Source: DATBLE01 sp036555585
Lineage (GTDB): Bacteria; Actinomycetota; Thermoleophilia; Gaiellales; Gaiellaceae
Reading direction: 5' to 3'
DNA length: 64,000 nucleotides
Assembly: GCA_036555585.1 (NCBI GenBank)
Contig: DATBLE010000009.1
Coordinates: forward strand, 62,001 to 126,000
The position numbers and the translations under genes were made by a program. The notes beneath the pieces were generated by a model. The model saw only the letters and a list, made by a program, of their open reading frames with translations, had not been told where the DNA came from and made no database searches. This document shows, one piece after another, positions 26,111 to 32,946 of this stretch (position 1 is the stretch's first letter; the number at the start of each line of letters is the position of its first letter).

Positions 26111-26177
26111 GCGTAAAGACGCGCGCGCCGAGATTCGCGAAGAGGAGGAACGACCGAAGCTCGCGGGCGCGCTGCAT
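26106..26177 (-). CDS. Leader peptide rich in Leu and Phe (putative attenuator)
   Basis: A 23-codon frame from ATG 26177 to TAG 26106. The core LRSFLLFANLGARVF contains three Phe and four Leu codons, matching the products of the downstream pheA and leuCD genes. The ATG lies 10 bases downstream of a -10 element (TACTCT) that has TTGACG 17 bases further upstream. The stop codon falls in the 5-prime arm of the 26076-26110 hairpin. Known phe and leu attenuators work by ribosome stalling at such codons; here that is inferred from layout only. Confidence 0.55.
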   Translation of the reverse strand: MQRARELRSFLLFANLGARVFTR

Positions 26178-26187
26178 CGAACTGTCA

Positions 26188-26216
26188 AGAGTACGAATCC
26201 ACGCCCGGTCCGTCAA
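26188..26216 (-). promoter_or_regulatory. Promoter for leader-pheA-leuCD
   Basis: TTGACG (26216-26211) and TACTCT (26193-26188) are spaced 17 bases apart on the minus strand. The -35 overlaps the leuB stop codon, so the pheA-leuCD unit can be transcribed separately from the sulfur-leuB operon upstream. Confidence 0.55.
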
Positions 26217-27193
26217 CGCCCGAGCTCCTCGAGCACGGCGGCCGCGACCTGGGCGGTCGTCGAGCTGCCGCCGAGGTCCGGCGTCCGTGCGCGCTCGACG
26301 GCCCGGTCGACCGCGGTCTCCAGCCGGCGCGCCTCCTCGGGCCGGTCGAGCCCGTGCTCGAGCATCAGCGCCGCCGAACGCAGCATTGCCGCGGGGTTGG
26401 CGATCCCGCGGCCCGCGATGTCAGGCGCCGAGCCGTGCACGGGCTCGAAGATGCCCGGACCGGCATCGCCGAGGCTCGCGGACGCTGCCAGGCCGAGACC
26501 GCCCGTGAGCGCACCGGCCTCGTCCGAGAGGATGTCGCCGAAGGTGTTCTCGGTCAGGATCACGTCGAACCGCTCGGGCGCCGTGATCAGCTGCATGGCG
26601 GTCGAGTCGACGAGCATGTGCTCGAGCTCGACGTCCGGGTACCCGCCGCTCACCTCCGTGACGACCCGGCGCCACATCCGCGAGGTCTCGAGGATGTTCG
26701 CCTTGTCGACCGACGTGACACGCCTGCGCCGGCCGCGCGCGATCGCAAAGGCGCGGTGGGCGATGCGCTCCACCTGGGTCGGGTGGTACTCGAGCGTGTC
26801 GAAGACGGTGCCGTCCTCGCGGGTTCCCTTCGCGCCGTAGTAGAGGCCGCCGACCAGCTCGCGGACGACGACCAGGTCGACGGCGCCCCGGCGGGCAGGG
26901 CGCAGGTTCGCGTAGACGTCGAGCTCCTTGCGGAGCGCGATCAGCCCCTGCTCCGGCCGGACGTCGGCGGCGTCGAACTGCGGCAGGCCAACCGCGCCGA
27001 GCAGCACCGCGTCTGCGGCCAGGCACGCCGCGCGGGTCTCGTCGGGGAACGGCGATCCCGTGGCCAGGATGGCCGCGCCGCCGAAGAGGCGCTCCTCCAG
27101 CTCGAGCTCGGGGAGGAGCACGGCCAGCACCTCCCGTGCCGCCGCCGTCACCTCGACTCCGATCCCGTCTCCGGGTAGGCAGACGATCTTCAC
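26213..27193 (-). CDS. leuB: 3-isopropylmalate dehydrogenase
   Basis: 326 residues, GTG start overlapping the cobA stop. It oxidises and decarboxylates 3-isopropylmalate with NAD+. All family landmarks are present: CLPGDGIGVEVTAAA, the substrate arginines in LRKELDVYANLRPAR, catalytic Tyr in GGLYYGAKGT, catalytic Lys in VDKANILETSRMW, metal aspartates in ENTFGDILSDEAG and the NAD loop EPVHGSAPDIAGRGIANP. It is unusual in being the last gene of the siroheme/sulfite operon. Confidence 0.95.
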   Translation of the reverse strand: MKIVCLPGDGIGVEVTAAAREVLAVLLPELELEERLFGGAAILATGSPFPDETRAACLAADAVLLGAVGLPQFDAADVRPEQGLIALRKELDVYANLRPARRGAVDLVVVRELVGGLYYGAKGTREDGTVFDTLEYHPTQVERIAHRAFAIARGRRRRVTSVDKANILETSRMWRRVVTEVSGGYPDVELEHMLVDSTAMQLITAPERFDVILTENTFGDILSDEAGALTGGLGLAASASLGDAGPGIFEPVHGSAPDIAGRGIANPAAMLRSAALMLEHGLDRPEEARRLETAVDRAVERARTPDLGGSSTTAQVAAAVLEELGR

Positions 27194-27900
27194 GCGAGCG
27201 CGAGTGTCCCACGCGAGGCGGCGAGACGCTCCGAGAGCGCGACGACATCGCCGACCACGATCAGGGCCGGCGTTCGGAAGCCCTCTGCGGCCTCTGCCAG
27301 CGTGTCGAGTGTCGCGACGACCACCTCCTGCTCGGAGGTGGTCCCCGCCGACACGAGCGCCGCCGGCGTTCCGGGGTCGAGACCGCGGTCGGACAGCCCG
27401 CAGGCGATCTCTCCGAGCCTCGCGAAGCCCATGAAGAAGACCAGCGTGCCCCCCGCCCGGGCGAGCGCGGCGAAGTCGAGCGGCCCCTGGCCGTTGACGA
27501 TCGTCACCTGGGAGGAGACGCCGCGGTGGGTGACGGGGATCCCTGCCGCGGCGGGGACCGCGCTCAGCGACGACACGCCCGGGACGACCTCGAACGGGAC
27601 GCCGGCCTCGGCCAGCGCGAGCGCCTCCTCGCCGCCGCGGCCGAAGACGAACGGGTCGCCGCCCTTCAGCCGGACGACGTCGAGGCCGCGGCGGCCGTGG
27701 TCGACGAGCAGGCGCTCGATCTCGGCCTGGGCCAGCCGCCTGCGGCCGATGCGGATCGCGTCCGCGGGCGCCTCGTCGACGAGCTCCGCGCACACCAGCC
27801 GGTCGTACACGAGCACGTCGCAGGAGCGGACGAGCTCGAGCCCGCGGGCGGTGATCAGCCCGGAATCGCCCGGCCCGGCGCCGACCAGGAACACCGTCAC
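27190..27900 (-). CDS. cobA: Uroporphyrinogen-III C-methyltransferase
   Basis: 236 residues, GTG start coupled to the gene upstream. It methylates uroporphyrinogen III twice to precorrin-2 with SAM. Signatures are LVGAGPGDSGLITARGLELV at the N-terminus and VRLKGGDPFVFGRGGEEALA, then VPGVSSLSAVPAAAGIPVTH. Precorrin-2 is passed to the dehydrogenase encoded just upstream to make siroheme for sulfite reductase, consistent with the operon. Single-domain SUMT without fused HemD or CysG domains. Confidence 0.95.
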   Translation of the reverse strand: MTVFLVGAGPGDSGLITARGLELVRSCDVLVYDRLVCAELVDEAPADAIRIGRRRLAQAEIERLLVDHGRRGLDVVRLKGGDPFVFGRGGEEALALAEAGVPFEVVPGVSSLSAVPAAAGIPVTHRGVSSQVTIVNGQGPLDFAALARAGGTLVFFMGFARLGEIACGLSDRGLDPGTPAALVSAGTTSEQEVVVATLDTLAEAAEGFRTPALIVVGDVVALSERLAASRGTLALA

Positions 27901-28622
27901 GGCATCGACTCCTCGACCAGCGCCTCGAAGTAGTCGCGCCGCTCGGCGTAGGTCGCGTAGCGTCGGCGGGCCCATGGTCGCAGCTCGCGCAGGCGCCGCG
28001 CGAGGGCGACGTGCTCGTCGCCGATGCGGGCGCCGAGCTCGTCGCGCAGCCGCTTGGCCAGCGCGGGCGAGGCGCCGCCGGTCGAGACTGCGAGCGCGAT
28101 CGGGTCGCGTCGGTACACGGCCGGCAGGATGAAGCTGCACAGGTCGGGCGTGTCGACGACGTTGGCGAACATCGACCGCGCCTCGGCGTCCAGGAAGATC
28201 CGCCGGTTGACCGACCGGTCGGGCGTCGCCGCGACCACGAGGAAGCTTCCTTCGAGGTCGGCCGGCTCGTAGCGCTTGTCGAGCCGGCGCACCGGCAAGC
28301 GCGCGAGCTCGGGTTCGACCTCCGGCGCGACCACGGTGACGACCGCGCCGCACTCGAGCAGCCCCTTTGCCTTCTCCAGGCCGACGGCGCCGCCGCCGAC
28401 GACGAGGCAGCGTCGCCCCTCGAGGTCGAGGCACGCGTGGTAGTACCGCTTCTCGGCGCGGGGGAAACGGCCGGTTTCCCCCGCGAGCCCTCTTCCGAGC
28501 TCCGCCGCCGGCGTCGCCGGCAGCGGTCGCGATTGTTGTCCCGGCAAGCGCTTCGGTGCCGCGTCCGCCAGGTCGGTCGCGGCGGCGGAGACCTCTCGAC
28601 ACGCCGACCGACCGCCGCTCAT
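27897..28622 (-). CDS. Precorrin-2 dehydrogenase / sirohydrochlorin ferrochelatase
   Basis: 241 residues. The N-terminal half of a CysG-type enzyme: CLDLEGRRCLVVGGGAVGLE (NAD site), VVAATPDRSVNRRIF, ANVVDTPDLCSFILPA and STGGASPALAKRLRDELG. It oxidises precorrin-2 to sirohydrochlorin and inserts iron, giving siroheme. The ATG at 28622 overlaps the previous stop (ATGA), so a roughly 60-residue low-complexity N-terminal extension is probably translated. Part of that extension is encoded by a perfect 11-bp hairpin (28458-28484), suggesting inserted repeat DNA. Confidence 0.9.
   Translation of the reverse strand: MSGGRSACREVSAAATDLADAAPKRLPGQQSRPLPATPAAELGRGLAGETGRFPRAEKRYYHACLDLEGRRCLVVGGGAVGLEKAKGLLECGAVVTVVAPEVEPELARLPVRRLDKRYEPADLEGSFLVVAATPDRSVNRRIFLDAEARSMFANVVDTPDLCSFILPAVYRRDPIALAVSTGGASPALAKRLRDELGARIGDEHVALARRLRELRPWARRRYATYAERRDYFEALVEESMP
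28458..28484. repeat. Perfect 11-bp hairpin in the precorrin-2 dehydrogenase gene
   Basis: GCGGGGGAAAC (28458-28468) / GTTTCCCCCGC (28474-28484) around GGCCG. It is in frame in the N-terminal extension, outside the conserved enzyme domain. Confidence 0.55.
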
Positions 28623-29077
28623 ATCCCGACGCTCGTCAGTCGCACTCCCTGCCGGTCGAGCCGCAACGAGACCTCCAGCTCCCCGGCGGCGACCGAGAGC
28701 GAGAAGGCGCCCGGCCCGACGGCCTTGAGCTCGACCGACCCGAGCTCACGGCCCTCGAGCGCGCGCAGCGCCGCGGTCACGTCGCGGGCGCTCTCGGCCA
28801 GCTCCGTCCCGCGCGGCAGCCTGCGGTAGAGCGAGAGCGCGGCCTGCTCGCCGCCCGGCCCGTAGTGCGCCCTGATCCGGCCGCTCTGGAGGCCGAGCTC
28901 GAGCAGCTCCTCGAGCGTTGCGGCGTCGTCGCCTCGAACCTCGCCCTCCCCGATCGCGGCGATCAGCCCGGCGAGACGTCCGCGGTACTCCTCGCCCGAG
29001 GCGAGGGCGTGTACGGCCTGCGCCTCGGCCAGCGCCACCTCCCGGGCGTGCTCAGGAATGCGAACGACGCTCGTCAA
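28619..29077 (-). CDS. Unknown protein in the sulfate-assimilation operon
   Basis: 152 residues from a TTG that overlaps the cysH stop (TTGA). A helical N-terminal half (VRIPEHAREVALAEAQAVHA, then AATLEELLELGLQSGRI) is followed by a C-terminal beta-rich part (ELGSVELKAVGPGAFSLSVA, then LEVSLRLDRQGVRLTSVGI). It is tightly coupled between cysH and the siroheme gene, so a role in sulfur assimilation is likely, perhaps a carrier or assembly factor. No Cys motif or known domain is recognised. Confidence 0.65.
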   Translation of the reverse strand: MTSVVRIPEHAREVALAEAQAVHALASGEEYRGRLAGLIAAIGEGEVRGDDAATLEELLELGLQSGRIRAHYGPGGEQAALSLYRRLPRGTELAESARDVTAALRALEGRELGSVELKAVGPGAFSLSVAAGELEVSLRLDRQGVRLTSVGI

Positions 29078-29856
29078 TGGGTCTCCTCGCCGACCAGGGC
29101 GCGCAGCTCGTGCTCCAGCCCGCCCGTCTCGACGGCGCAGTGGATGCCGCACTCCTTGGGCGCGTTCTGCTCCCACCACCAGCGGCCGTCGCGCGCCGTC
29201 TCGCCCGGCGCGAGCGCCCGCGTGCAGGGCGCGCAGCCGATCGAGGTGTAGCGGCGGTCGTAGAGCGGGTGGTAGGGGAGCTCGCGCTCGCGGACGTATT
29301 CCCAGACCTCGTCCTCGGTCCACTCGGCGAGCGGGTTGAGCTTGACGATCGCGCCGTGGTCGTGGTCGAGCTCGACCTTGCGGATGTCGGTGCGCGTCGC
29401 CCACTGGTCGCGGCGCAGGCCTGTGATCCACGCGTCGAGCGTCGCGAGGTGCCGGGTGAGCGGCTGCACCTTGCGCACGCTGCAGCAGAGCAGGCGCTTC
29501 TCCACCTGGCGGTAGAAGAGGTTCGGCCCGTGCCGCCCCACCATCGCCCGCACCTGGCGCGCGTCCGGGGAGAGGAGGTCGAGCTCCAGGCCGGGGTAGC
29601 GGTCGCGCAGCTGCTCGATCAGCTCGTACGTCTCCGTCGGCAGACGGCCGGTGTCGGCGCTGAAGACCCGGATGCCGGGGTCGAGCTCGTACGCCATGTC
29701 GAGCAGCGCGACGCCGTCGATCTGGAAGGCGGTCGACAGCGCGATCCGCGGCGAGAACCGCTCGAGCGCCCACTCGAGCAGCTCCCGCGGCTCGCGGCCC
29801 TCGAACTCGACGGAAAGCTCGCCCGCCTCGAGCTCGTCGATCAGCTCGACGCTCAG
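29074..29856 (-). CDS. cysH: Assimilatory APS reductase, [4Fe-4S] type
   Basis: 260 residues. The PP-loop-like fold has ALSTAFQIDGVALLDMAYEL and FSADTGRLPTETYELIEQL. The cluster cysteines are in RLLCCSVRKVQPL and IGCAPCTRAL, and the C-terminal redox Cys is in KECGIHC. The CC...CxxC set marks enzymes that reduce APS directly to sulfite, unlike PAPS-only enzymes. I infer a CTG start at 29856: it overlaps the upstream TGA as CTGA, matching the NTGA coupling used throughout, and has GGGAGG four bases upstream. No ATG, GTG or TTG fits the conserved N-terminus. Confidence 0.92.
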   Translation of the reverse strand: MSVELIDELEAGELSVEFEGREPRELLEWALERFSPRIALSTAFQIDGVALLDMAYELDPGIRVFSADTGRLPTETYELIEQLRDRYPGLELDLLSPDARQVRAMVGRHGPNLFYRQVEKRLLCCSVRKVQPLTRHLATLDAWITGLRRDQWATRTDIRKVELDHDHGAIVKLNPLAEWTEDEVWEYVRERELPYHPLYDRRYTSIGCAPCTRALAPGETARDGRWWWEQNAPKECGIHCAVETGGLEHELRALVGEETH

Positions 29857-31496
29857 GCTGCCTCCCGTTCCCGCGCACGCGCCGGCTCGCGCCCGGCCAG
29901 GATCCCCAGCTCCTCGTCGCTCGTCCGGTCGCAGAACGCCCGGAAGTCCTCGCCCGGCTCGCGCCCGCCGAGCCAGCCCGCCACGAGGCGGTCGACGGTC
30001 TCGTCCAGCTCCTCGGTCGGCACGCGCCGGAAGACCGGGCGGGCGATCGCGGCCTGCGGGCCGAGCCCGCCCCGCAGGAAGACGTCGTAGGCCTGGCGGC
30101 GCCTGCCCGCGTCGTCGCGAGCGGTCGTGCCCTGGAAGCCGATGTCCCCGACCCAGTGCTGCGCGCAGGCGTGCGGGCAGCCGTCGAGGTGGAGGCGCAA
30201 GCCGGCCACGTCCTCGCCGAAGCGCTCCTCCAGGTGGCGGACGAGCGCGTCGGCGCGAGTCTTCGTCTCCGTCACCGAGAAGTTGCAGTGCGGCTCGCCG
30301 GTGCAGGCGATCGAGGCGGCGCGGACGCCGTTCGCGTCGAGCGGGAAGCCGATCTCGGCGAGCGTGGCCAGCGTCCCGTCGAGCCGGGCGTCGGGCACGC
30401 CGGTGACGACGAGGTTCTGCTGCCGGGTGAGCCGGACGTCGCCGCCGAGGTTCTCGGCGAGGTCCGCGACCGCGATCAGCTGGTCGCCGGACACGAGCCC
30501 GACGTGGACGGGCACGCCGACGTACGACAGGCCCGGCTGCGCCTGCGGATGGACGCCGACGTGGTCGGCGAGCCGTCCGGGCGGCGTGAGCTCGAAGCAC
30601 TGCAGCCTCCGGCCCAGCCGGCGCTCGACTTCGGCGCGCACCCCGTCCGGCCCGTAGTCGTCGACCATGAACTTCATCCGCGCCTTGACGCGCGAGACGC
30701 GATAGCGGAGGTCGTCCTGCCAGGCGTCGAGCAGCGCACGCAGCACCTCCACGGCCTCCTCCTCGGGGACGAAGACGCCGAGGTCGCGGGCGAGCCGCGG
30801 CACGGAGGAGAGCCCGCCGCCGACCAGCACGCCGAACCCCTCGACTCCCTCGTGCAGGGCGCCGACGAGCGAGATGCAGTTGATCTCGGGCGCGTTGCAG
30901 CGGTCGGGGCAGGCGGCGATCGTGATCTTGTGCTTGCGCGGCAGGTTCGAGTAGTCGAGGTTGCCGTAGAAGAACGCCGCCGCCTCGTCGACGACCGGCC
31001 GGGCGTCGAACAGCTCGTCCGCCGCCACTCCGGCCACGGGGCAACCGGTGATGTTGCGGACGGCGTCGCCGCAGCCGCCCGCGGAGGTGAGCCCGGCCGC
31101 GTGCAGCCGGTCGAACACCTCCGGGAGGGCGCCGAGCTCGAGCCAGTGCAGCTGGACGTTCTGCCGGGTGGACAGCTCGCCCTCGCCGCGGCCGAACTGG
31201 TTCGAGAGCTCGCCGATCGCGCGCAGGCCCGCCGGCGAGACGCGTCCGCCCGGAAGCTTGATCCTGAGCATGAACGTGCCGACCTTCGGCTTGTCGTGGT
31301 ACAGCCCCCACCACTTGAGGCGGACCAGGTCCTCCTCCGGCACCTGCTCGTAGCCCGCGGCGATCAGCGCCGGCAGCTCGTCGAGGATCCCGAGCGGGCT
31401 CTTGTCACGCTTGATCCGCTCGACCGGATTGCGCTTGTAGACGAGCTCCCAGTCGGGTGCGGGAGCCGGAGGCCGGGTGCGCGGTGAGGCGGCCAC
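29853..31496 (-). CDS. sir: Ferredoxin-dependent sulfite (or nitrite) reductase
   Basis: 547 residues, GTG start. A siroheme-[4Fe-4S] enzyme built of two repeated halves: GELSTRQNVQLHWLELG and VRLTRQQNLVVTGVPD are the two substrate/heme arms. The cluster ligands are in CTGEPHC and CPHAC, followed by AQHWVGDIGFQGTT. Sulfite and nitrite reductases of this family look alike; the following cysH and siroheme genes favour sulfite. TAGGGT ends 6 bases before the start codon with no Shine-Dalgarno, so the mRNA is probably leaderless. Confidence 0.9.
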   Translation of the reverse strand: MAASPRTRPPAPAPDWELVYKRNPVERIKRDKSPLGILDELPALIAAGYEQVPEEDLVRLKWWGLYHDKPKVGTFMLRIKLPGGRVSPAGLRAIGELSNQFGRGEGELSTRQNVQLHWLELGALPEVFDRLHAAGLTSAGGCGDAVRNITGCPVAGVAADELFDARPVVDEAAAFFYGNLDYSNLPRKHKITIAACPDRCNAPEINCISLVGALHEGVEGFGVLVGGGLSSVPRLARDLGVFVPEEEAVEVLRALLDAWQDDLRYRVSRVKARMKFMVDDYGPDGVRAEVERRLGRRLQCFELTPPGRLADHVGVHPQAQPGLSYVGVPVHVGLVSGDQLIAVADLAENLGGDVRLTRQQNLVVTGVPDARLDGTLATLAEIGFPLDANGVRAASIACTGEPHCNFSVTETKTRADALVRHLEERFGEDVAGLRLHLDGCPHACAQHWVGDIGFQGTTARDDAGRRRQAYDVFLRGGLGPQAAIARPVFRRVPTEELDETVDRLVAGWLGGREPGEDFRAFCDRTSDEELGILAGREPARAREREAA

Positions 31497-31502
31497 CGCG
31501 GC

Positions 31503-31545
31503 ACCCTACCGTCAATGCTTCAGAAAGTAAAGTGACTTTTGGAAG
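31503..31545 (-). promoter_or_regulatory. Promoter of the sulfite reductase operon with AT-rich repeat
   Basis: A -10 TAGGGT (31508-31503) lies 6 bases before the sir start. Immediately upstream is an AT-rich island, rare in this DNA, with an AAAGT-G-ACTTT palindrome and further AAGT-like steps. It is a plausible operator for a sulfur-responsive regulator, but I cannot name one. Confidence 0.4.
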
Positions 31546-31560
31546 AAAAGTGTTCCGTGT

Positions 31561-32778
31561 TCAAGCCGCTGCCAGCCGGTCGATCAGGGCATCGGCGTCG
31601 GCGTCGATGTGGACCGGCCGGAGCCGGTCGGCGACGGGACCCGGCGTCTTCAGCCCGTCGCCGGTGACGAGCATGACGACACGGTCGTCCGGCCCCGCGG
31701 TGCCGCGCGCGACCGCCTCGCGGAGCGCGGCGAGCGTGACGCCGGCCGCGGTCTCTCCGAACACCCCGCTCCGCTCGGCGAGCGCCGCCATGCTCTCGCC
31801 GACCGCCTCCTCGGGCACGGCATGGATCGCGCCGCCCGAGGCCCCGGCGGTCGCGACCGCCAGGTCGCCGTCGGCCGGGCTTCCGATCGCCAGCGAACGC
31901 GCCACCGTGTCGGGCCGCACCGGCTTGACCGGCCCGCCCGCTGTGAACGCCGTCGCCACCGGGGCACAGCCTTCGGCCTGGCCGCCGACGAGCCGCGGAG
32001 GCGTCCCCTCGACGAGTCCGAGCTCGAGCAGGTCGCCGAAGCCCTGGTGGAGCTTCGTGTACAGCGATCCGGACGCGATCGGGGAGACGACCACGTCGGG
32101 CAGCTCCCAGCCCAGCTGCTCGGAGATCTCGTAGGCCAGCGTCTTCGAGCCTTCCGCGTAGTAGCTGCGCAGGCCGACGTTGACGAACGCCCACGGCAGC
32201 TCGAACGACAGCTCGATCGTCAGCCGGCTGCAGTCGTCGTAGGTGCCCCGGACCGCGTACAGCGTCGCGCCGTAGACCGCCGTCGCCGTCAGCTTCTCCG
32301 GCTCGAGGTCGGCCGGGCAGAAGACGGCGGCCTCGAGCCCCTCGGCGGCCGCCCGCGCGGCGACCGCGTTCGCGAGGTTCCCGGTCGAGGAGCAGGCGAG
32401 CGTGGTGAGGCCGAGCTCCTGCGCCTTGGCCGCGGCCACGGCCACGACCCGGTCCTTGAACGAGTGGGTCGGATTGGCGGTGTCGAGCTTCAGGTACAGC
32501 TCGCCGACGCCGACCGCCTCGGCCAGGCGCGGGGCGCGGACGAGCGGCGTCAGCCCGGGGGCGAGCCGCTGCTCGGCGGGCGGCGCGACGGGCAGCAGCG
32601 GCGCGTAGCGCCAGAGCGAGGGCGGGCCGGCGACGATCGTCTCGCGGGTGACGGTGCGCGCGAGCTCGCCCCGGTCGTAGACCGGGTCGAGGGGCCCCCA
32701 GCAGCGCGAGCAGATGCCCACCGCCTCGAGGGCGTGGTCGGTCTCGCAGCTGCGGCAGCGAAGTGCGGTGGCGGACAA
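31561..32778 (-). CDS. thrC: Threonine synthase-like PLP enzyme under a SAM riboswitch
   Basis: 405 residues from TTG 32778, which has AAGGAG six bases upstream; an ATG at 32805 lies inside the riboswitch stem and is unlikely. An N-terminal zinc ribbon (LRCRSCETDHA, then ICSRCWGPLDP) precedes a fold-type II PLP domain with the Schiff-base lysine in NPTHSFKDRVV, SSTGNLANAVAARAAAEG and SPIASGSLYTKL. This is the standard actinobacterial/archaeal ThrC architecture, converting O-phosphohomoserine to threonine. Related enzymes include cysteate synthase. Control by SAM and adjacency to sulfur genes is odd for ThrC, so another O-phosphohomoserine or cysteine-type reaction should be kept in mind. Confidence 0.82.
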   Translation of the reverse strand: MSATALRCRSCETDHALEAVGICSRCWGPLDPVYDRGELARTVTRETIVAGPPSLWRYAPLLPVAPPAEQRLAPGLTPLVRAPRLAEAVGVGELYLKLDTANPTHSFKDRVVAVAAAKAQELGLTTLACSSTGNLANAVAARAAAEGLEAAVFCPADLEPEKLTATAVYGATLYAVRGTYDDCSRLTIELSFELPWAFVNVGLRSYYAEGSKTLAYEISEQLGWELPDVVVSPIASGSLYTKLHQGFGDLLELGLVEGTPPRLVGGQAEGCAPVATAFTAGGPVKPVRPDTVARSLAIGSPADGDLAVATAGASGGAIHAVPEEAVGESMAALAERSGVFGETAAGVTLAALREAVARGTAGPDDRVVMLVTGDGLKTPGPVADRLRPVHIDADADALIDRLAAA

Positions 32779-32801
32779 CGGACTCTCCTTCCTCTCGCTC
32801 G

Positions 32802-32903
32802 ACATCCTTCGAGCCTCGCGGCTCGCCGGGCTTGGCACCTTGCGCGTGATGACGCAGGTTGCCGAGGCGTCTCCGGGCCGGTTCCCTCAGCCTCTCTCGA
32901 TGT
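32802..32903 (-). promoter_or_regulatory. SAM-I (S-box) riboswitch
   Basis: The minus-strand leader contains the conserved S-box core: GAGAGAGGCTGAGGGA, ACCGGCCC, GACGCCTCGGCAACC, a GCG hairpin, then AAGGTGCCAAGCCCGG. P1 can form between ACATCGAG (32903-32896) and CTCG plus GATGT (about 32812-32802). SAM binding should reduce expression. The P1 3-prime strand is about 13 bases from the GAAGGAG ribosome-binding site of the thrC-like gene, so the switch may act on translation. Confidence 0.9.
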
Positions 32904-32931
32904 GAGCGGGGATCGCCCGCTCGCGGGAACG

Positions 32932-32940
32932 ACTATACAT
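32932..32940. promoter_or_regulatory. Shared divergent -10 region (proA and SAM riboswitch transcript)
   Basis: ACTATACAT serves both strands: TATACA (32934-32939) is 7 bases before the proA GTG on the plus strand, and TATAGT (32937-32932) faces the riboswitch on the minus strand. Both polymerases would melt the same bases, so the two promoters should exclude each other. Confidence 0.5.
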
Positions 32941-32946
32941 ACGAAA

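Noticed and set aside
31503..31530. TTGACG just upstream of TAGGGT as a -35/-10 pair for sir
   Set aside because: The two are adjacent with almost no spacer, so they cannot be a normal promoter pair; only the -10 was kept.
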